Shown: positions 42,635-52,558, numbered from the stretch's first letter. The stretch: DNA of 64,000 nucleotides from an uncultured Lachnospiraceae bacterium (GCA_902781455.1 CACZJF010000010.1:1-64000); one strand, 5' to 3'. Made by a program: numbers and translations. Notes: a model not told the origin generated them from the sequence alone.

Positions 42635-43114
42635 TCAGAAGCCGGCATCCTTCAGGATGCTCTCTGCCTTGTCGTAGTCATCGCACACGCACATCACCAC
42701 GTACTTTCCGCTGGACTTCACGATCGCCTTGTCAAGCTTCGCAGCTTCGTCCGCGTTGTATGCCGCAAACAGATCCTTCTGGTTCTTGACTCTGGTGTTC
42801 AGCAGTTCTGTCACTTTCTTTGCAGTGTCCTCGTCTTTGCACTCGACAACCACGATTTCATCCGCTGTGGCATTGCCGCTCATGTAAACCTTGCTGTTTA
42901 CCACTTGTCCGTCTTCGAAGAAGTAGATACTTCCCAGCATTTCCTGCTTCGTCTCCGTCAGTGTATCAGTGGTAATCACAGAGCTGTTCAGCTCGTCCGC
43001 TGTCTTTGCCACATCGACATCTTTCGCTTTTCCGGAGCCTGAGCATGCTGTCAGGGCCAGGGCTGCCAGAATAGCCGCTGCCGCAACCGCAATACGATTT
43101 CTGTGTTTTCTCAT
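42635..43114 (-). CDS. DUF4358 lipoprotein
   Basis: 159 residues. Lipoprotein signal peptide with lipobox LTAC (Cys24), then a DUF4358 domain (EMLGSIYFFEDGQVVNSKVYMSGNATADEIVVV...). The family is common in Lachnospiraceae and its function is unknown. A single gene between two terminators. Confidence 0.85.
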   Translation of the reverse strand: MRKHRNRIAVAAAAILAALALTACSGSGKAKDVDVAKTADELNSSVITTDTLTETKQEMLGSIYFFEDGQVVNSKVYMSGNATADEIVVVECKDEDTAKKVTELLNTRVKNQKDLFAAYNADEAAKLDKAIVKSSGKYVVMCVCDDYDKAESILKDAGF

Positions 43115-43231
43115 GTCTTTTTCCCCTTATCAATTGAATCTTATTTCTTCAGTCTTCCAACGTAACGGTGACTGAATACGTCTTGCAACTGAGCAATCAT
43201 ATCAGAAGTAAGCGTAAAAATCAAACATTGC

Positions 43232-43262
43232 AAAAAAAGCCCCCTGCCCGACAGGCAGGGGA
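43232..43262 (-). terminator. Terminator after pepV
   Basis: On the minus strand CCCCTGCC TGTC GGGCAGGGG, followed by CTTTTTTT. It closes the long glmM/rfb/pepV transcript. Confidence 0.9.
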
Positions 43263-43314
43263 ACATACGCTTTCATACAGACATCTGATGTCAGAAGAAA
43301 CCTCTATGCCGGAT

Positions 43315-44805
43315 TCACCCGCACAGGCGCAGGATCGCGTCCGCGATAATCTTGGCACTCCTGACCAGCATCGGGATCTCCATGAATTCATCATCCCCGT
43401 GCATCCGGTTATCCACCTCGGGGACAGCGCAGCCGAAGGCAACACCCCGCTCCAGCTCATGCACATAGGTTCCTCCGCCGGTCGATAACGGAGTTCCCTT
43501 CTTCCCAAAGTAAAGCTCATAGGATTCGAGCAGCTTCTGAATAAGATCCGAGTCCGGACTGACATAATGCCCGGGGATCATCGCCCCCTCTTCCATCTCA
43601 AGTCCGGCCGCTGTAAGCGCGTCCCTGACCTTCTTAGTCAGGTTCTCGTCATTGCAGCACAGAGGCGCTCTACAGTCGAAGGTTCCTTCGACCCGGTAAG
43701 ACAGATCATCTTCTGACACTTCATAACAAAGGATATCAAGCGACATCGTCAGAGGGCCACTTTCCTGGTCCTCGCAGTCAATCCCGAGACTCTTTCCATC
43801 ATAATCCCCATGCGGCCACAGCTTCCCAATCCGAAGCAGCAGATTCTCTCCGGGTGCGTCTGAAAGATCCAGGTGCTTCAGGAATTCCAGCATCATTGTC
43901 AGGCTGCTGACCCCGCCCATGGGATGCGCTGCGTGGGAAGAAATACCGCTGAACGTCAGGGTATACGCACCCTCGCTCCTTTCCCAGGAGATTCCACCGC
44001 CTGCTTCAGCCAGTTTCGCCCAGTCATCCGAGAAGCTCTCCTGCAGCTGATTCACTGCCCGCCGGAGCATTTCCTCTGACACGCCTGAGAGAGTCATCGT
44101 ACCAAGACCCGGAACGATGTTCATGGTATCCCCCGCCCGCAGGAGGCGCACACGAACACCCTCCGGCGTCCCGCCGGCCTTACCGCCTGCCACGAGGCCC
44201 TGGCCGCGGAAGGACTTCTCAAGCCGTCCCTTTTCGACATTGATCAGCGGATAATCCGCGTCCGGAGAAAATGTATAAAGCGCTTCCTGCTCCTTGCTGT
44301 AATAATACGCAAGGTCATCGGAACCGCTCTCCTCATCGCAGCCGCAGATCAGGCGCACGCCCCGCTTCAGGCCAAGCCCCAGTTCCCGGATGCATCTTAT
44401 CGCGTACAACGCCGCGATCGCCGGTCCTTTGTCATCGCTGGTTCCACGGCCGTAGATCCGGTCCCCCTCGATCAAAGGCTCGAAAGGACGGGTCTTTGTC
44501 CAGCTGTCAGACACCGGTACCACATCGAGATGTGTCAGAATATCAAGCGCTTTCTCACCCTCCGCGTCCAGATCTCCTGCCACGCAGTAGTTTTCATAGT
44601 TGGTTGTCCGAAGTCCGGCGCGCTCCATCAGCTCCTGCATCGCGCCGACTGCCTTTGCCGGCATCTCGCCAAAAGGCATGCCTTCCTTCGGTTCACCCTT
44701 CACGGACGCAATCCGGACCAGTGCTTTCAGATCCTCCAGCATCTGACCGGCATGTGCGTCCACCCAGGCATCAATCTGTTCTTTGTATTCCGGCTGCTGT
44801 ATCAT
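43315..44805 (-). CDS. pepV: M20 dipeptidase PepV
   Basis: 496 residues. Zinc peptidase cutting dipeptides in the cytoplasm. Metal ligands: HLDVVPVSDSW, YGRGTSDDKGP, CDEESGSDD, and a late TYVHE. The inserted lid domain (about 200-350) is that of PepV rather than of DapE. ATG 44805 follows GGAGAGGG. It begins 17 bases after rfbC, so it is co-transcribed with the rhamnose genes. Confidence 0.92.
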   Translation of the reverse strand: MIQQPEYKEQIDAWVDAHAGQMLEDLKALVRIASVKGEPKEGMPFGEMPAKAVGAMQELMERAGLRTTNYENYCVAGDLDAEGEKALDILTHLDVVPVSDSWTKTRPFEPLIEGDRIYGRGTSDDKGPAIAALYAIRCIRELGLGLKRGVRLICGCDEESGSDDLAYYYSKEQEALYTFSPDADYPLINVEKGRLEKSFRGQGLVAGGKAGGTPEGVRVRLLRAGDTMNIVPGLGTMTLSGVSEEMLRRAVNQLQESFSDDWAKLAEAGGGISWERSEGAYTLTFSGISSHAAHPMGGVSSLTMMLEFLKHLDLSDAPGENLLLRIGKLWPHGDYDGKSLGIDCEDQESGPLTMSLDILCYEVSEDDLSYRVEGTFDCRAPLCCNDENLTKKVRDALTAAGLEMEEGAMIPGHYVSPDSDLIQKLLESYELYFGKKGTPLSTGGGTYVHELERGVAFGCAVPEVDNRMHGDDEFMEIPMLVRSAKIIADAILRLCG

Positions 44806-44822
44806 ATGCCCTCTCCGGTCTC

Positions 44823-45425
44823 TCAAAAGTGAAATGTGTTCGCCAGAACGTCCCACCTGGTATCCTTATCAGACAGATTCAGCGGCGTGCCATCCTGCAG
44901 GTGATAGTCCCCGCACCCGGCATTGCCCTGGTATGTCCCCTCCAGTCCGGGCCATTCGATTCCGATCGCCGGATCATTCCACGCAAGTCCGCCCTCGTCT
45001 GACGGACGGTAAAAGTCCGTGCATTTATAGCAGAACTCGGCATAGTCCGACAGTACCAGGAAGCCATGCGCGAATCCCTCCGGAATATAGAACTGCTTGT
45101 GGTTTTCTTCTGACAGCACCTCTCCGTGCCATTTCCCGAATGTGCTGCTTCCGGTTCTCAGGTCCACGGCAACATCAAAAACCTCACCGCGGATCACACG
45201 GACCAGCTTGCCCTGCGGATACTGCTTCTGAAAATGCAGTCCCCTCAGGACGCCTTTGACAGAGGAGGACTGGTTGTCCTGCACAAACACCATATCGAGC
45301 CCGGCCTGTGCCATATCGTTCTGGTTGTACGTCTCCATAAAGTATCCGCGCTTATCCCCGTGGACGGTCGGCTCGATGACATAGAGTCCTTCAATTGATG
45401 ATTTCGTTACGGTGATCTGTCCCAT
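44823..45425 (-). CDS. rfbC: dTDP-4-dehydrorhamnose 3,5-epimerase
   Basis: 200 residues; cupin fold. GLHFQKQYPQGKLVRVI holds the catalytic His; FAHGFLVLSDYAEFCYKC and the WNDPAIGIEWP end are typical. Third step of dTDP-L-rhamnose synthesis. Order here: rfbA, rfbB, rfbD, rfbC. Confidence 0.96.
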   Translation of the reverse strand: MGQITVTKSSIEGLYVIEPTVHGDKRGYFMETYNQNDMAQAGLDMVFVQDNQSSSVKGVLRGLHFQKQYPQGKLVRVIRGEVFDVAVDLRTGSSTFGKWHGEVLSEENHKQFYIPEGFAHGFLVLSDYAEFCYKCTDFYRPSDEGGLAWNDPAIGIEWPGLEGTYQGNAGCGDYHLQDGTPLNLSDKDTRWDVLANTFHF

Positions 45426-45487
45426 ATCTGCAATCCTCTCTTATCAACAAGGGTTTCATACTGTCGTCTGCCGGAAACTGGCATCCA

Positions 45488-46483
45488 TCATCCAATTTCA
45501 GTTTTTATATCGGCAAGGAACCGCTTCAGCGCATCCTGCCAGTCGGGAAGCGCATGGAATCCTGCTTCCTCCAGCTTTCTCTTGTCCAGCCTGCTGTTAA
45601 AGGGACGCTTCGCCTTCGACGCCCCGTATTCCTGTGTGGAAACAGGTACAAGCTTCAGATGGTCCTGGTCATACCCGGAATACCCCATCAGGGCGGCCTG
45701 CCGGAAAATCTCCTTCGCGAAATCATACCAGCTGATATATCCGTTCTTCGTTCCCTCCGCGGTGTATCCGTCTTCGGTTTCTTTCAGCTCGGCGTTCGTC
45801 GCGTGATAATACCCGTACTTCTGTGTCTCAATCATATCGACCAGAAGCGTTGAAAGGTCCAGCGTATACGTCGGCGTTCCGATCTGGTCGTCCACGATCC
45901 GGAGTGTGTCATGGTTTTTTCCGATCTGCAGCATCGTCCGGATAAAGTTCTTCCCGTTTCTCCCGAACACCCACGCGATGCGGACAATGAAATATCTGTC
46001 CGTCGCTCCGGCTACCGCCTTCTCGCCGTCCAGCTTGCTCTGCCCGTATACATTCAGCGGCGCGTAATTCCTGTCGTCCGGCTGCCATGGTCTTGTTCCG
46101 GTTCCGTCAAAGACATAATCCGTCGACAGATAGACAATCTTCGCGCCGGATACAGCCGCCGCATCCGCAAGATTCTTCGTTCCGTCCACATTGACCCGGC
46201 GGACGATGTCCAGCTTATCCGCGTCCTCCGCAAGGTCAACCGCGGTCCACGCCGCGCAGTGCACTATGACGTCCGGGGCAATCTCCCCTACAGTCCGAAG
46301 GACCGCTTCCCGGTCTGTGATGTCCAGCGAAACATAAGGCATGGAAGTGACAGCCGATCCATCCGGAATCCCTGCATACGCCGGCGCCAGATCCGATCCG
46401 GTCCCCTCATACCCGCGTGCCGCGAGTTCATTCATCACATCATGGCCAAGCTGTCCGCCGACACCGGTCACCAGTACTTTCAT
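45488..46483 (-). CDS. rfbD: dTDP-4-dehydrorhamnose reductase
   Basis: 331 residues; last step to dTDP-L-rhamnose. Rossmann VTGVGGQLGHDV at the start, STDYVFDG and YGQSKLDGE (catalytic Tyr/Lys). Somewhat longer than the usual 280-300 residues because of an insertion around 200-250 (KETEDGYTAEGTKNGYISWYD region). ATG 46483 follows AAGGAG. Confidence 0.95.
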   Translation of the reverse strand: MKVLVTGVGGQLGHDVMNELAARGYEGTGSDLAPAYAGIPDGSAVTSMPYVSLDITDREAVLRTVGEIAPDVIVHCAAWTAVDLAEDADKLDIVRRVNVDGTKNLADAAAVSGAKIVYLSTDYVFDGTGTRPWQPDDRNYAPLNVYGQSKLDGEKAVAGATDRYFIVRIAWVFGRNGKNFIRTMLQIGKNHDTLRIVDDQIGTPTYTLDLSTLLVDMIETQKYGYYHATNAELKETEDGYTAEGTKNGYISWYDFAKEIFRQAALMGYSGYDQDHLKLVPVSTQEYGASKAKRPFNSRLDKRKLEEAGFHALPDWQDALKRFLADIKTEIG

Positions 46484-46576
46484 TCGATTCTCCTTCGCAG
46501 GCATGCTGCGCATCCCGCGGCCTCACGCCTTCCGCGTCCGCCGGCGGGATTCTGCTCTGCAGGAAGCGACGTCTCT

Positions 46577-47608
46577 TCAGTCGACCGTCTTCCTGTCTCC
46601 GTACATCTTCTCATAGTAATTCTGGTATTCACCGGATATGATCGGCTGCCACCAGTCTTCATGGTCCAGATACCACTGGATCGTCTTCTTGATTCCGTCC
46701 TCGAACTTTGTCTCCGGAAGCCAGCCGAGTTCCTCATGGATCTTGGTCGGATCGATGGCATAGCGCATGTCATGGCCCTTGCGGTCCTCCACATGCTTGA
46801 TCAGGGAGCGCGGTTTGCCGAGCGCGTCACAGATCATGGTGACAATGTCGATGTTCTTCATCTCATTGTGCCCGCCGACATTGTAGACCTCGCCGACACG
46901 TCCCTTATGGATGATCAGATCGATCGCCCTGCAGTGATCCTCCACATACAGCCAGTCGCGCACATTCAGCCCCTGCCCGTAGACCGGGAGGCTCTTGTCA
47001 TGCAGTGCGTTGATGATCATCAGCGGAATCAGCTTCTCCGGAAAATGATACGGCCCGTAATTGTTGCTGCAGCGTGAGATGGTGACAGGCAGTCCGTAGG
47101 TGCGGTGATACGCCAGCACGAACAGATCCGCCGACGCCTTGGAGCTGGAGTAGGGGCTCGAGGTATGGATCGGCGTCTGCTCCGTGAAGAACAGGTCCGG
47201 GCGGTCCAGCGGAAGATCTCCGTACACCTCGTCCGTCGATACCTGGTGATACCGTGTAATGCCGTACTTTCTGCAGGCGTCCATGAGTATGGTCGTTCCG
47301 CGGATGTTGGTCTCCAGGAAGATGTCAGGATCCACGATCGAACGGTCCACATGGCTCTCAGCCGCGAAGTTCACGACGATATCCGGCTTCTCTTCCTCAA
47401 ACAGCTTATAAACAGCTTCCCTGTCGGTAATGGATTCCTTCACAAAACGGAAATTCGGGTTCTCCATAACCGGCGCGAGCGTACTCAGGTTCCCGGCGTA
47501 GGTCAGGCAGTCCAGGCACACAATCCTGTATTCCGGATAGGTTTCCAGCATATGGAAGATGAAATTGCTGCCGATGAATCCGGCGCCTCCCGTTACGATA
47601 ATTGTCAT
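46577..47608 (-). CDS. rfbB: dTDP-glucose 4,6-dehydratase
   Basis: 343 residues; second step. IVTGGAGFIGSNF (NAD binding), VSTDEVYGDLP with the catalytic Thr-Asp-Glu, and YSSSKASADLF with Tyr/Lys. ATG 47608 follows GGAGGAAG. Confidence 0.97.
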   Translation of the reverse strand: MTIIVTGGAGFIGSNFIFHMLETYPEYRIVCLDCLTYAGNLSTLAPVMENPNFRFVKESITDREAVYKLFEEEKPDIVVNFAAESHVDRSIVDPDIFLETNIRGTTILMDACRKYGITRYHQVSTDEVYGDLPLDRPDLFFTEQTPIHTSSPYSSSKASADLFVLAYHRTYGLPVTISRCSNNYGPYHFPEKLIPLMIINALHDKSLPVYGQGLNVRDWLYVEDHCRAIDLIIHKGRVGEVYNVGGHNEMKNIDIVTMICDALGKPRSLIKHVEDRKGHDMRYAIDPTKIHEELGWLPETKFEDGIKKTIQWYLDHEDWWQPIISGEYQNYYEKMYGDRKTVD

Positions 47609-47709
47609 AGATGCTTCCTCCTTCATGCTCCGGTTCCTGTTCACCAGGCCGGCTGATGATCAGCTCATGCTCACCTTTTCCGGCCGGTACCGGCAGCTGA
47701 TTCCACTTC

Positions 47710-48606
47710 TCACTGAGTGACGTCGATGAACTTTCCGTCCAGGACATCTTTCAGATACTGCCCGTACTGGTTCTTCTTCAGAACCTCATAAACCTCCATC
47801 ACCTGTTCCCGGCTGATCCAGTGATTTCTGTACGCGATCTCTTCCAGGCATGCAATCTTTCTGTGCTCATGCTGTTCGACGGTCTTTACGAAGTTCGTCG
47901 CGTCCACCAGGGACTCATGCGTTCCGGTATCCAGCCAGGTGAAGCCCTGTCCGAGCACTTCCACATTCAGCTCGCCCTGCTCCAGGTAGATCCGGTTCAG
48001 GTCCGTGATCTCCAGCTCGCCCCTGGCACTGGGCTTCAGGTTCTTCGCGTACTCCACGACCCGGTTGTCATAGAAATACAGGCCGGTCACACAATAGTTG
48101 CTCTTCGGGTGCTCCGGCTTTTCCTCGATGCTCTGCGCCTTACCGTCCGCACCGAAAGAAACGATGCCGAACCGCTCCGGATCGTCCACGTAGTAGCCGA
48201 ATACCGTCGCGCCTTCGCCGCTCTCCGCGTGCTTTACCGCCAGCTTCAGGCGGCGTTTCAGTCCGTGCCCGAAGAAGATGTTGTCGCCCAGAATCATGCA
48301 GGCTGTATCGTCCCCGATAAAGTCCGCTCCGATGATAAATGCCTGCGCGAGGCCATCCGGGCTTGGCTGTACCTTGTAAGACAGCCTCACGCCGAACTGG
48401 CTTCCGTCTCCCAGAAGCTCTTCAAACCGCGGCGTATCTGCTGGGGTGGAGATGATCAGGATATCGCGGATGCCGGCTGACATCAGCACAGACATCGGAT
48501 AATAGATCATCGGTTTGTCAAAGATCGGAAGCAGCTGTTTTGATGTAACCATGGTGAGCGGGTACAGTCTAGTCCCACTGCCCCCGGCAAGTATGATTCC
48601 CTTCAT
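47710..48606 (-). CDS. rfbA: Glucose-1-phosphate thymidylyltransferase
   Basis: 298 residues; first step, making dTDP-glucose. [30 protein letters not shown], and the LGDNIFFG metal site are present. ATG 48606 after AAGGAG; a longer in-frame extension has no conservation. Rhamnose made here probably enters a surface polysaccharide, in keeping with the O-acetylation genes nearby. Confidence 0.96.
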   Translation of the reverse strand: MKGIILAGGSGTRLYPLTMVTSKQLLPIFDKPMIYYPMSVLMSAGIRDILIISTPADTPRFEELLGDGSQFGVRLSYKVQPSPDGLAQAFIIGADFIGDDTACMILGDNIFFGHGLKRRLKLAVKHAESGEGATVFGYYVDDPERFGIVSFGADGKAQSIEEKPEHPKSNYCVTGLYFYDNRVVEYAKNLKPSARGELEITDLNRIYLEQGELNVEVLGQGFTWLDTGTHESLVDATNFVKTVEQHEHRKIACLEEIAYRNHWISREQVMEVYEVLKKNQYGQYLKDVLDGKFIDVTQ

Positions 48607-48732
48607 AGATCCCAGACTCCTTTCAATCGATTCTTTCCAAATGATTCCCGTCAATCCCGGCTGATCCGTTACAGCTTCTGCATTCCCCGGTCGGAGCACA
48701 GAACACGGATCTGTAAGACCACTATACCCTGT

Positions 48733-50091
48733 TTACGAATCCAGTGCCAGTCCCTCGGCGCGGATCACATTGATCACGGAATCAACCCACTTCTCACATT
48801 CCGAGGTTGTGTCCGCTTCCACCATCACCCTGATCTTGGGTTCGGTACCGCTCTCGCGCACCAGGATTCTGCCGGCATTGCCCAGTCCTTCTTCCGCTGC
48901 CTTGACGGCTGCCTGCACTTTCGCATTGTCCAGCGTTGTCTTCTTGTCATGCACCTTGATGTTCTTGAGCACCTGCGGAAAGATCCTCATCTCGTCCGCC
49001 ATGAGCGCCAGCGGCATCTTCTTTTCAAGCATGGTCTGCATAATCATCAGAGACGTCAGCACGCCGTCTCCGGTCGTCGCGTACTTTCCGAAGATAATAT
49101 GTCCGCTCTGCTCGCCTCCGAGCACATATCCGTTTTCCATCATATTCTCAGCGACATACTTGTCACCGACGGCCGTCTGCTGATATTTCAGTCCGATGGC
49201 ATCACAGGTTTTATAGAAACCAAGGTTCGTCATGACCGTCGTGACAATCATGTTATGATCCAGCTGGCCAAGCTCACTCATGTGCTTTCCGCACAGGAAC
49301 ATGATCTGGTCTCCATTCACGACCCTGCCCTCCGCGTCAACCGCGAGGCACCGATCCGCGTCTCCGTCATAGGCAAATCCAACATCAAGCCCTTTTTCCC
49401 TGACCAGCTCCTGCAGCATGCCGATATGTGTCGACCCGCAGTTATCATTGATATTCACACCATCCGGCTGGTTGTTGATGACAAATGTCTTCGCGCCGAG
49501 CGCTTCAAAGACGGACTTCGCGATCATGCTGGAAGCACCGTTCGCGCAGTCCAGCCCGACCTTGTATCCATTGAACGCTCTTGACGGAATCGTCATCAGG
49601 TATCCGATGTAGCGGTTGCGGCCTGCAGAGTAGTCGATGGAACGGCCGATCGCCTCGTCCATCGCGTACGGAAGCTCCGGTATCTCTCCATCGATATACG
49701 CCTCGATCTTCTCCTCGATCTCAGCCTCGATCTTCTGGCCGTTGGCACGCATGATCTTGATGCCGTTGTCGTAGAACGGATTGTGGCTCGCTGAAATCAT
49801 AATTCCGCAGTCGAACCCGTCTGTCCGGCAGCAGTAGGAAACCGACGGTGTCGTCGTTACGTGCAGCAGATAAGCGTCTGCTCCCGAGCTGGTAAGGCCT
49901 GCGCACAGCGCGTCCTCCAGCATATAGCTCGACCGTCTCGTATCCTTGCCGATGATAATCCTGGCCCTGTGGTCCTCATGGAACTGTCCATAATACCAGC
50001 CAAGAAAGCGTCCCACCTTAAATGCCTTTTCCGCTGTCAGCGTTTCATTTGCCTTCCCGCGAAAACCATCTGTTCCAAAGTATTTACCCAT
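48733..50091 (-). CDS. glmM: Phosphoglucosamine mutase
   Basis: 452 residues; glucosamine-6-P to glucosamine-1-P for UDP-GlcNAc and peptidoglycan. GTDGFRGKAN at the start, the phosphoserine loop MISASHNPFYDNGIKI, metal loop AYDGDADRCLAVD, sugar loop GGEQSGHIIF, and the phosphate-binding RESGTEPKIRVMVE. Promoter at 50137-50166. Confidence 0.95.
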   Translation of the reverse strand: MGKYFGTDGFRGKANETLTAEKAFKVGRFLGWYYGQFHEDHRARIIIGKDTRRSSYMLEDALCAGLTSSGADAYLLHVTTTPSVSYCCRTDGFDCGIMISASHNPFYDNGIKIMRANGQKIEAEIEEKIEAYIDGEIPELPYAMDEAIGRSIDYSAGRNRYIGYLMTIPSRAFNGYKVGLDCANGASSMIAKSVFEALGAKTFVINNQPDGVNINDNCGSTHIGMLQELVREKGLDVGFAYDGDADRCLAVDAEGRVVNGDQIMFLCGKHMSELGQLDHNMIVTTVMTNLGFYKTCDAIGLKYQQTAVGDKYVAENMMENGYVLGGEQSGHIIFGKYATTGDGVLTSLMIMQTMLEKKMPLALMADEMRIFPQVLKNIKVHDKKTTLDNAKVQAAVKAAEEGLGNAGRILVRESGTEPKIRVMVEADTTSECEKWVDSVINVIRAEGLALDS

Positions 50092-50136
50092 CTGGTTACC
50101 CCTTTCTTCTGTACCCCATGCGTGTTTCCTGATCTG

Positions 50137-50166
50137 ATTCTATTTCCTGTTGGCATTCCCCGTCAA
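50137..50166 (-). promoter_or_regulatory. Promoter of glmM
   Basis: TTGACG, 18-base spacer, TAGAAT on the minus strand, 45 bases before the ATG. It may also drive the rfb genes, for which no clear separate promoter is visible. Confidence 0.6.
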
Positions 50167-50202
50167 GTTTTCACTCTGTCACCCGCCACTGAGTGAAACT
50201 TG

Positions 50203-51435
50203 TTACCTGCCGCCTGCAGAGGCGGGAGACACCCCGACTGAGTTGTCAAAAACGCTGCATGTCATCTTTGGATATCTCTCCCTCAAAAATGCTTCAATCT
50301 CCTCCCGGCCGGCCTGAATGCTGCCCTGCTGGAAATACGGCTTTCCGCCGCCTCTTCCGTTCAGGCTCAGGTTCATCTCCTTTACCAGGCTTCTGAGATC
50401 GCCTTCTTTCAGTCCTGCGGCGTACTTATACCCATTCTCATCTGATCCGGCAAATGAAAAGACGCTTCCGCCGCTCGTTTCCATCACCTTCGCAGTAAGC
50501 TTCATGGCGATTCTGGAGTCGGAATCAGGCGCGAAGAGCAGTACGTCTCCCGCACCTTCCAGTTCCCTGGCCACACGGTCAATCTGCGCAAACAGCATGC
50601 CCGTCAGATCCCCTTTCAGACGCGCATTTTCCTCCACCAGGCGCTGCGCAGCTTTTCCTGTCTCATGCATCCTGCTGCTCAGATGGACAGATACTTCATG
50701 ATTCTGTCTGAAGATCTCTTCCATATACTCATATGCCCATCTGCCGCACATGATCTCCATCCGCACACCGTTGCGGAACCGTTCATGAGACAGAATCTTG
50801 ATCAGTCCGATCTCACCGGTCCGTGCGACATGCGTGCCGCAGCAGGCACAGACATCTGCTCCGGGAATTGTCACCAGTCGGATCTCTCCCTCCAGTTTTT
50901 TCTTGCTCCGGTATTCGACCTGATCCGCCTGATCCTGCGGCAGGACATCGACGCACACAGGCAGATCCGCCCACACAATCTCATTGGCTTTCTTCTCAAT
51001 CAGGGCAAGCTCGTCCGGCGGAATCTCCCCGTCCAGATCAATTGTAACCCTGTCCTGACTCATATGAAACCCGACATTGTGATAGCCGTAGCGCTCATGA
51101 ATCAGGCCGCTCAGGATGTGCTCTCCCGTATGGTTCTGCATACGGTCAAACCGAAACTCCCAGTCCAGAATCCCATGGACGCGCTCCCCGGCCGGAACCG
51201 GTCCGGAGCAGGTAAGGACGATATCCTCCCCTTTCTCATGTGTATCCAGAACGTCCACTCTGCTCTGGTCCTGCAGGACCAGTATTCCCCTGTCTCCGCT
51301 CTGTCCCCCGCCTTCGGGGTAAAATGCAGACGCGTCCAGCGTAACCATGTAAGAGGCGTTCTTCTGCTCACATGCCGTTGCCAGCGCGTCAAATTCCTTC
51401 CTGCAGGTGTCTTCATAATACAGCTTTCGTGTCAT
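50203..51435 (-). CDS. AlaX-like alanyl-tRNA editing protein with DHHA1 domain
   Basis: 410 residues. It matches the editing (second additional) domain of AlaRS: HTGEHILSG carries the HxxxH zinc pair, CACCGTHV the Cys/His pair, and ASAFYPEGGGQSGDRG the active-site loop. A coiled coil and a DHHA1 domain follow (NGRGGGKPYFQQGS). It would hydrolyse mischarged Ser- or Gly-tRNA(Ala) in trans. ATG 51435 lies after AAGGCAG. Curiously, a tRNA-Ala gene lies 7 kb away, though this is probably coincidence. Confidence 0.9.
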   Translation of the reverse strand: MTRKLYYEDTCRKEFDALATACEQKNASYMVTLDASAFYPEGGGQSGDRGILVLQDQSRVDVLDTHEKGEDIVLTCSGPVPAGERVHGILDWEFRFDRMQNHTGEHILSGLIHERYGYHNVGFHMSQDRVTIDLDGEIPPDELALIEKKANEIVWADLPVCVDVLPQDQADQVEYRSKKKLEGEIRLVTIPGADVCACCGTHVARTGEIGLIKILSHERFRNGVRMEIMCGRWAYEYMEEIFRQNHEVSVHLSSRMHETGKAAQRLVEENARLKGDLTGMLFAQIDRVARELEGAGDVLLFAPDSDSRIAMKLTAKVMETSGGSVFSFAGSDENGYKYAAGLKEGDLRSLVKEMNLSLNGRGGGKPYFQQGSIQAGREEIEAFLRERYPKMTCSVFDNSVGVSPASAGGR

Positions 51436-51498
51436 CTTTCTGCCTTCATCCTTTCTCTGGTCTTCATGGGCGTACATACGCACCCTGTTTTTCTGGTT

Positions 51499-51527
51499 AG
51501 TATATCCTTCCGCGAATCGATTGACAA
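51499..51527 (-). promoter_or_regulatory. Promoter of the AlaX-like gene
   Basis: TTGTCA, 17-base spacer, TATACT on the minus strand. Its -35 box overlaps the -35 of the divergent promoter at 51521-51549. Confidence 0.75.
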
Positions 51528-51549
51528 GAAAGGAAGCACTTCCTATACT
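51521..51549 (+). promoter_or_regulatory. Promoter of the HAD phosphatase gene
   Basis: Perfect TTGACA, 17-base spacer, TATACT on the plus strand. Confidence 0.8.
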
Positions 51550-51555
51550 GTTGCC

Positions 51556-51621
51556 GGAAACCACTCTGTTAATTCATTTTGCAGGAAACCACACTGTCAA
51601 TCGTACTGAAACCACAATGAA
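51556..51621 (+). repeat. Three direct repeats in the HAD gene leader
   Basis: GGAAACCACTCTGTTAA (51556), GGAAACCACACTGTCAA (51584) and TGAAACCACAATGAA (51607) lie between the -10 box and the ribosome site. Spacings are 28 and 23 bases. Possibly regulator binding sites or RNA-protein sites. Confidence 0.6.
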
Positions 51622-51657
51622 CCGGATATTATGTCGGGAAGGAGGCAGCCCCAGCCT

Positions 51658-52491
51658 ATGGCACAGGAAAAACTTGCCGGGAAAGTCCTGTTTTTCTCGG
51701 ATATCGATGACACACTGGTCAACACAGACAAGACACTCTGTGAAGAAAACCGCATCGCGATCGAAACATTTCTCTCAAAGGGAAACCTGTTTGTGATCTC
51801 AACCGGCCGCGCGCTTACAGGGGCATGCAACCTCCTGAAAAAGCTGGGACTGTATGGAAAAGAAAACCTGCTCGTCAGCAGCAGCAACGGCGCGATTGTC
51901 TATGACACATTCCGCGAGAAGGAACTGCTCCGTCGTCCGATCCCTCTGGATCTTGTGGTGGAAGCTTTCGATCTGGCAAGAGATTTCGGCATCTTCATCC
52001 AGACGTACACCGACACCTCCGTGATCGCTGAGACAGACTGCGAATCTCTGCAGAAGTATGTTTCCATACAGAATCTTCCGGTTGAGATCTGCGAAAACAT
52101 ACGCACCGCAAACATCGCTCCGCCTCCGAAGCTGCTTTGCCTCGATTATGCGCATCCTGAAAAAATCACACAGTTCAGGGAGTTTTTCCAGGAACGTATG
52201 GCGGGACGGCTTGACTGCTTCCAGTCCAACGCCTGGCTTTTAGAGATCGTCTTTCCCGGGGTCAACAAGGGCTCCTCGCTTCGCTTTATCGCTGAGCAGA
52301 ACAACATCCCGATCGACCATACCATCAGCGCCGGAGACGCGGAGAACGATCTCCCGATGATTATAGAAGCCGGCATCGGCTGCGCCATGAAAAATGCGGT
52401 TGAAGCGCTGAAAGCAAAGGCCGACTATGTCACTGAACATGACAACAATCATGCAGGTGTCGCGGAGATCCTGTACCGGTTCTGCCTGTAA
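51658..52491 (+). CDS. Cof-type HAD phosphatase
   Basis: 277 residues. HAD motif I FSDIDDTLV, motif II ISTGR, and motif IV SAGDAENDLPMI; the C2B cap between motifs II and III marks the Cof/YidA group, which dephosphorylates sugar phosphates or flavin nucleotides. Two starts are possible: ATG 51631 without a ribosome site, and ATG 51658 with AAGGAGG about 12 bases upstream; the second is used. Monocistronic with its own promoter and terminator. Confidence 0.88.
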   Translation: MAQEKLAGKVLFFSDIDDTLVNTDKTLCEENRIAIETFLSKGNLFVISTGRALTGACNLLKKLGLYGKENLLVSSSNGAIVYDTFREKELLRRPIPLDLVVEAFDLARDFGIFIQTYTDTSVIAETDCESLQKYVSIQNLPVEICENIRTANIAPPPKLLCLDYAHPEKITQFREFFQERMAGRLDCFQSNAWLLEIVFPGVNKGSSLRFIAEQNNIPIDHTISAGDAENDLPMIIEAGIGCAMKNAVEALKAKADYVTEHDNNHAGVAEILYRFCL

Positions 52492-52521
52492 TCTGTTCCG
52501 CCCAAACCCGATCACATAAGA

Positions 52522-52558
52522 ATCCTCCCGGACCATATTTTATCCGGGAGGATCTTTA
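52522..52558 (+). terminator. Terminator after the HAD gene
   Basis: 10-bp stem ATCCTCCCGG / CCGGGAGGAT with a 12-base loop, then CTTTATA. It could also act on the convergent surface-protein transcript. Confidence 0.75.

Noticed and set aside
43168-43488. Plus-strand ORF at the end of pepV
   Set aside because: Antisense to pepV and across its terminator; no support.
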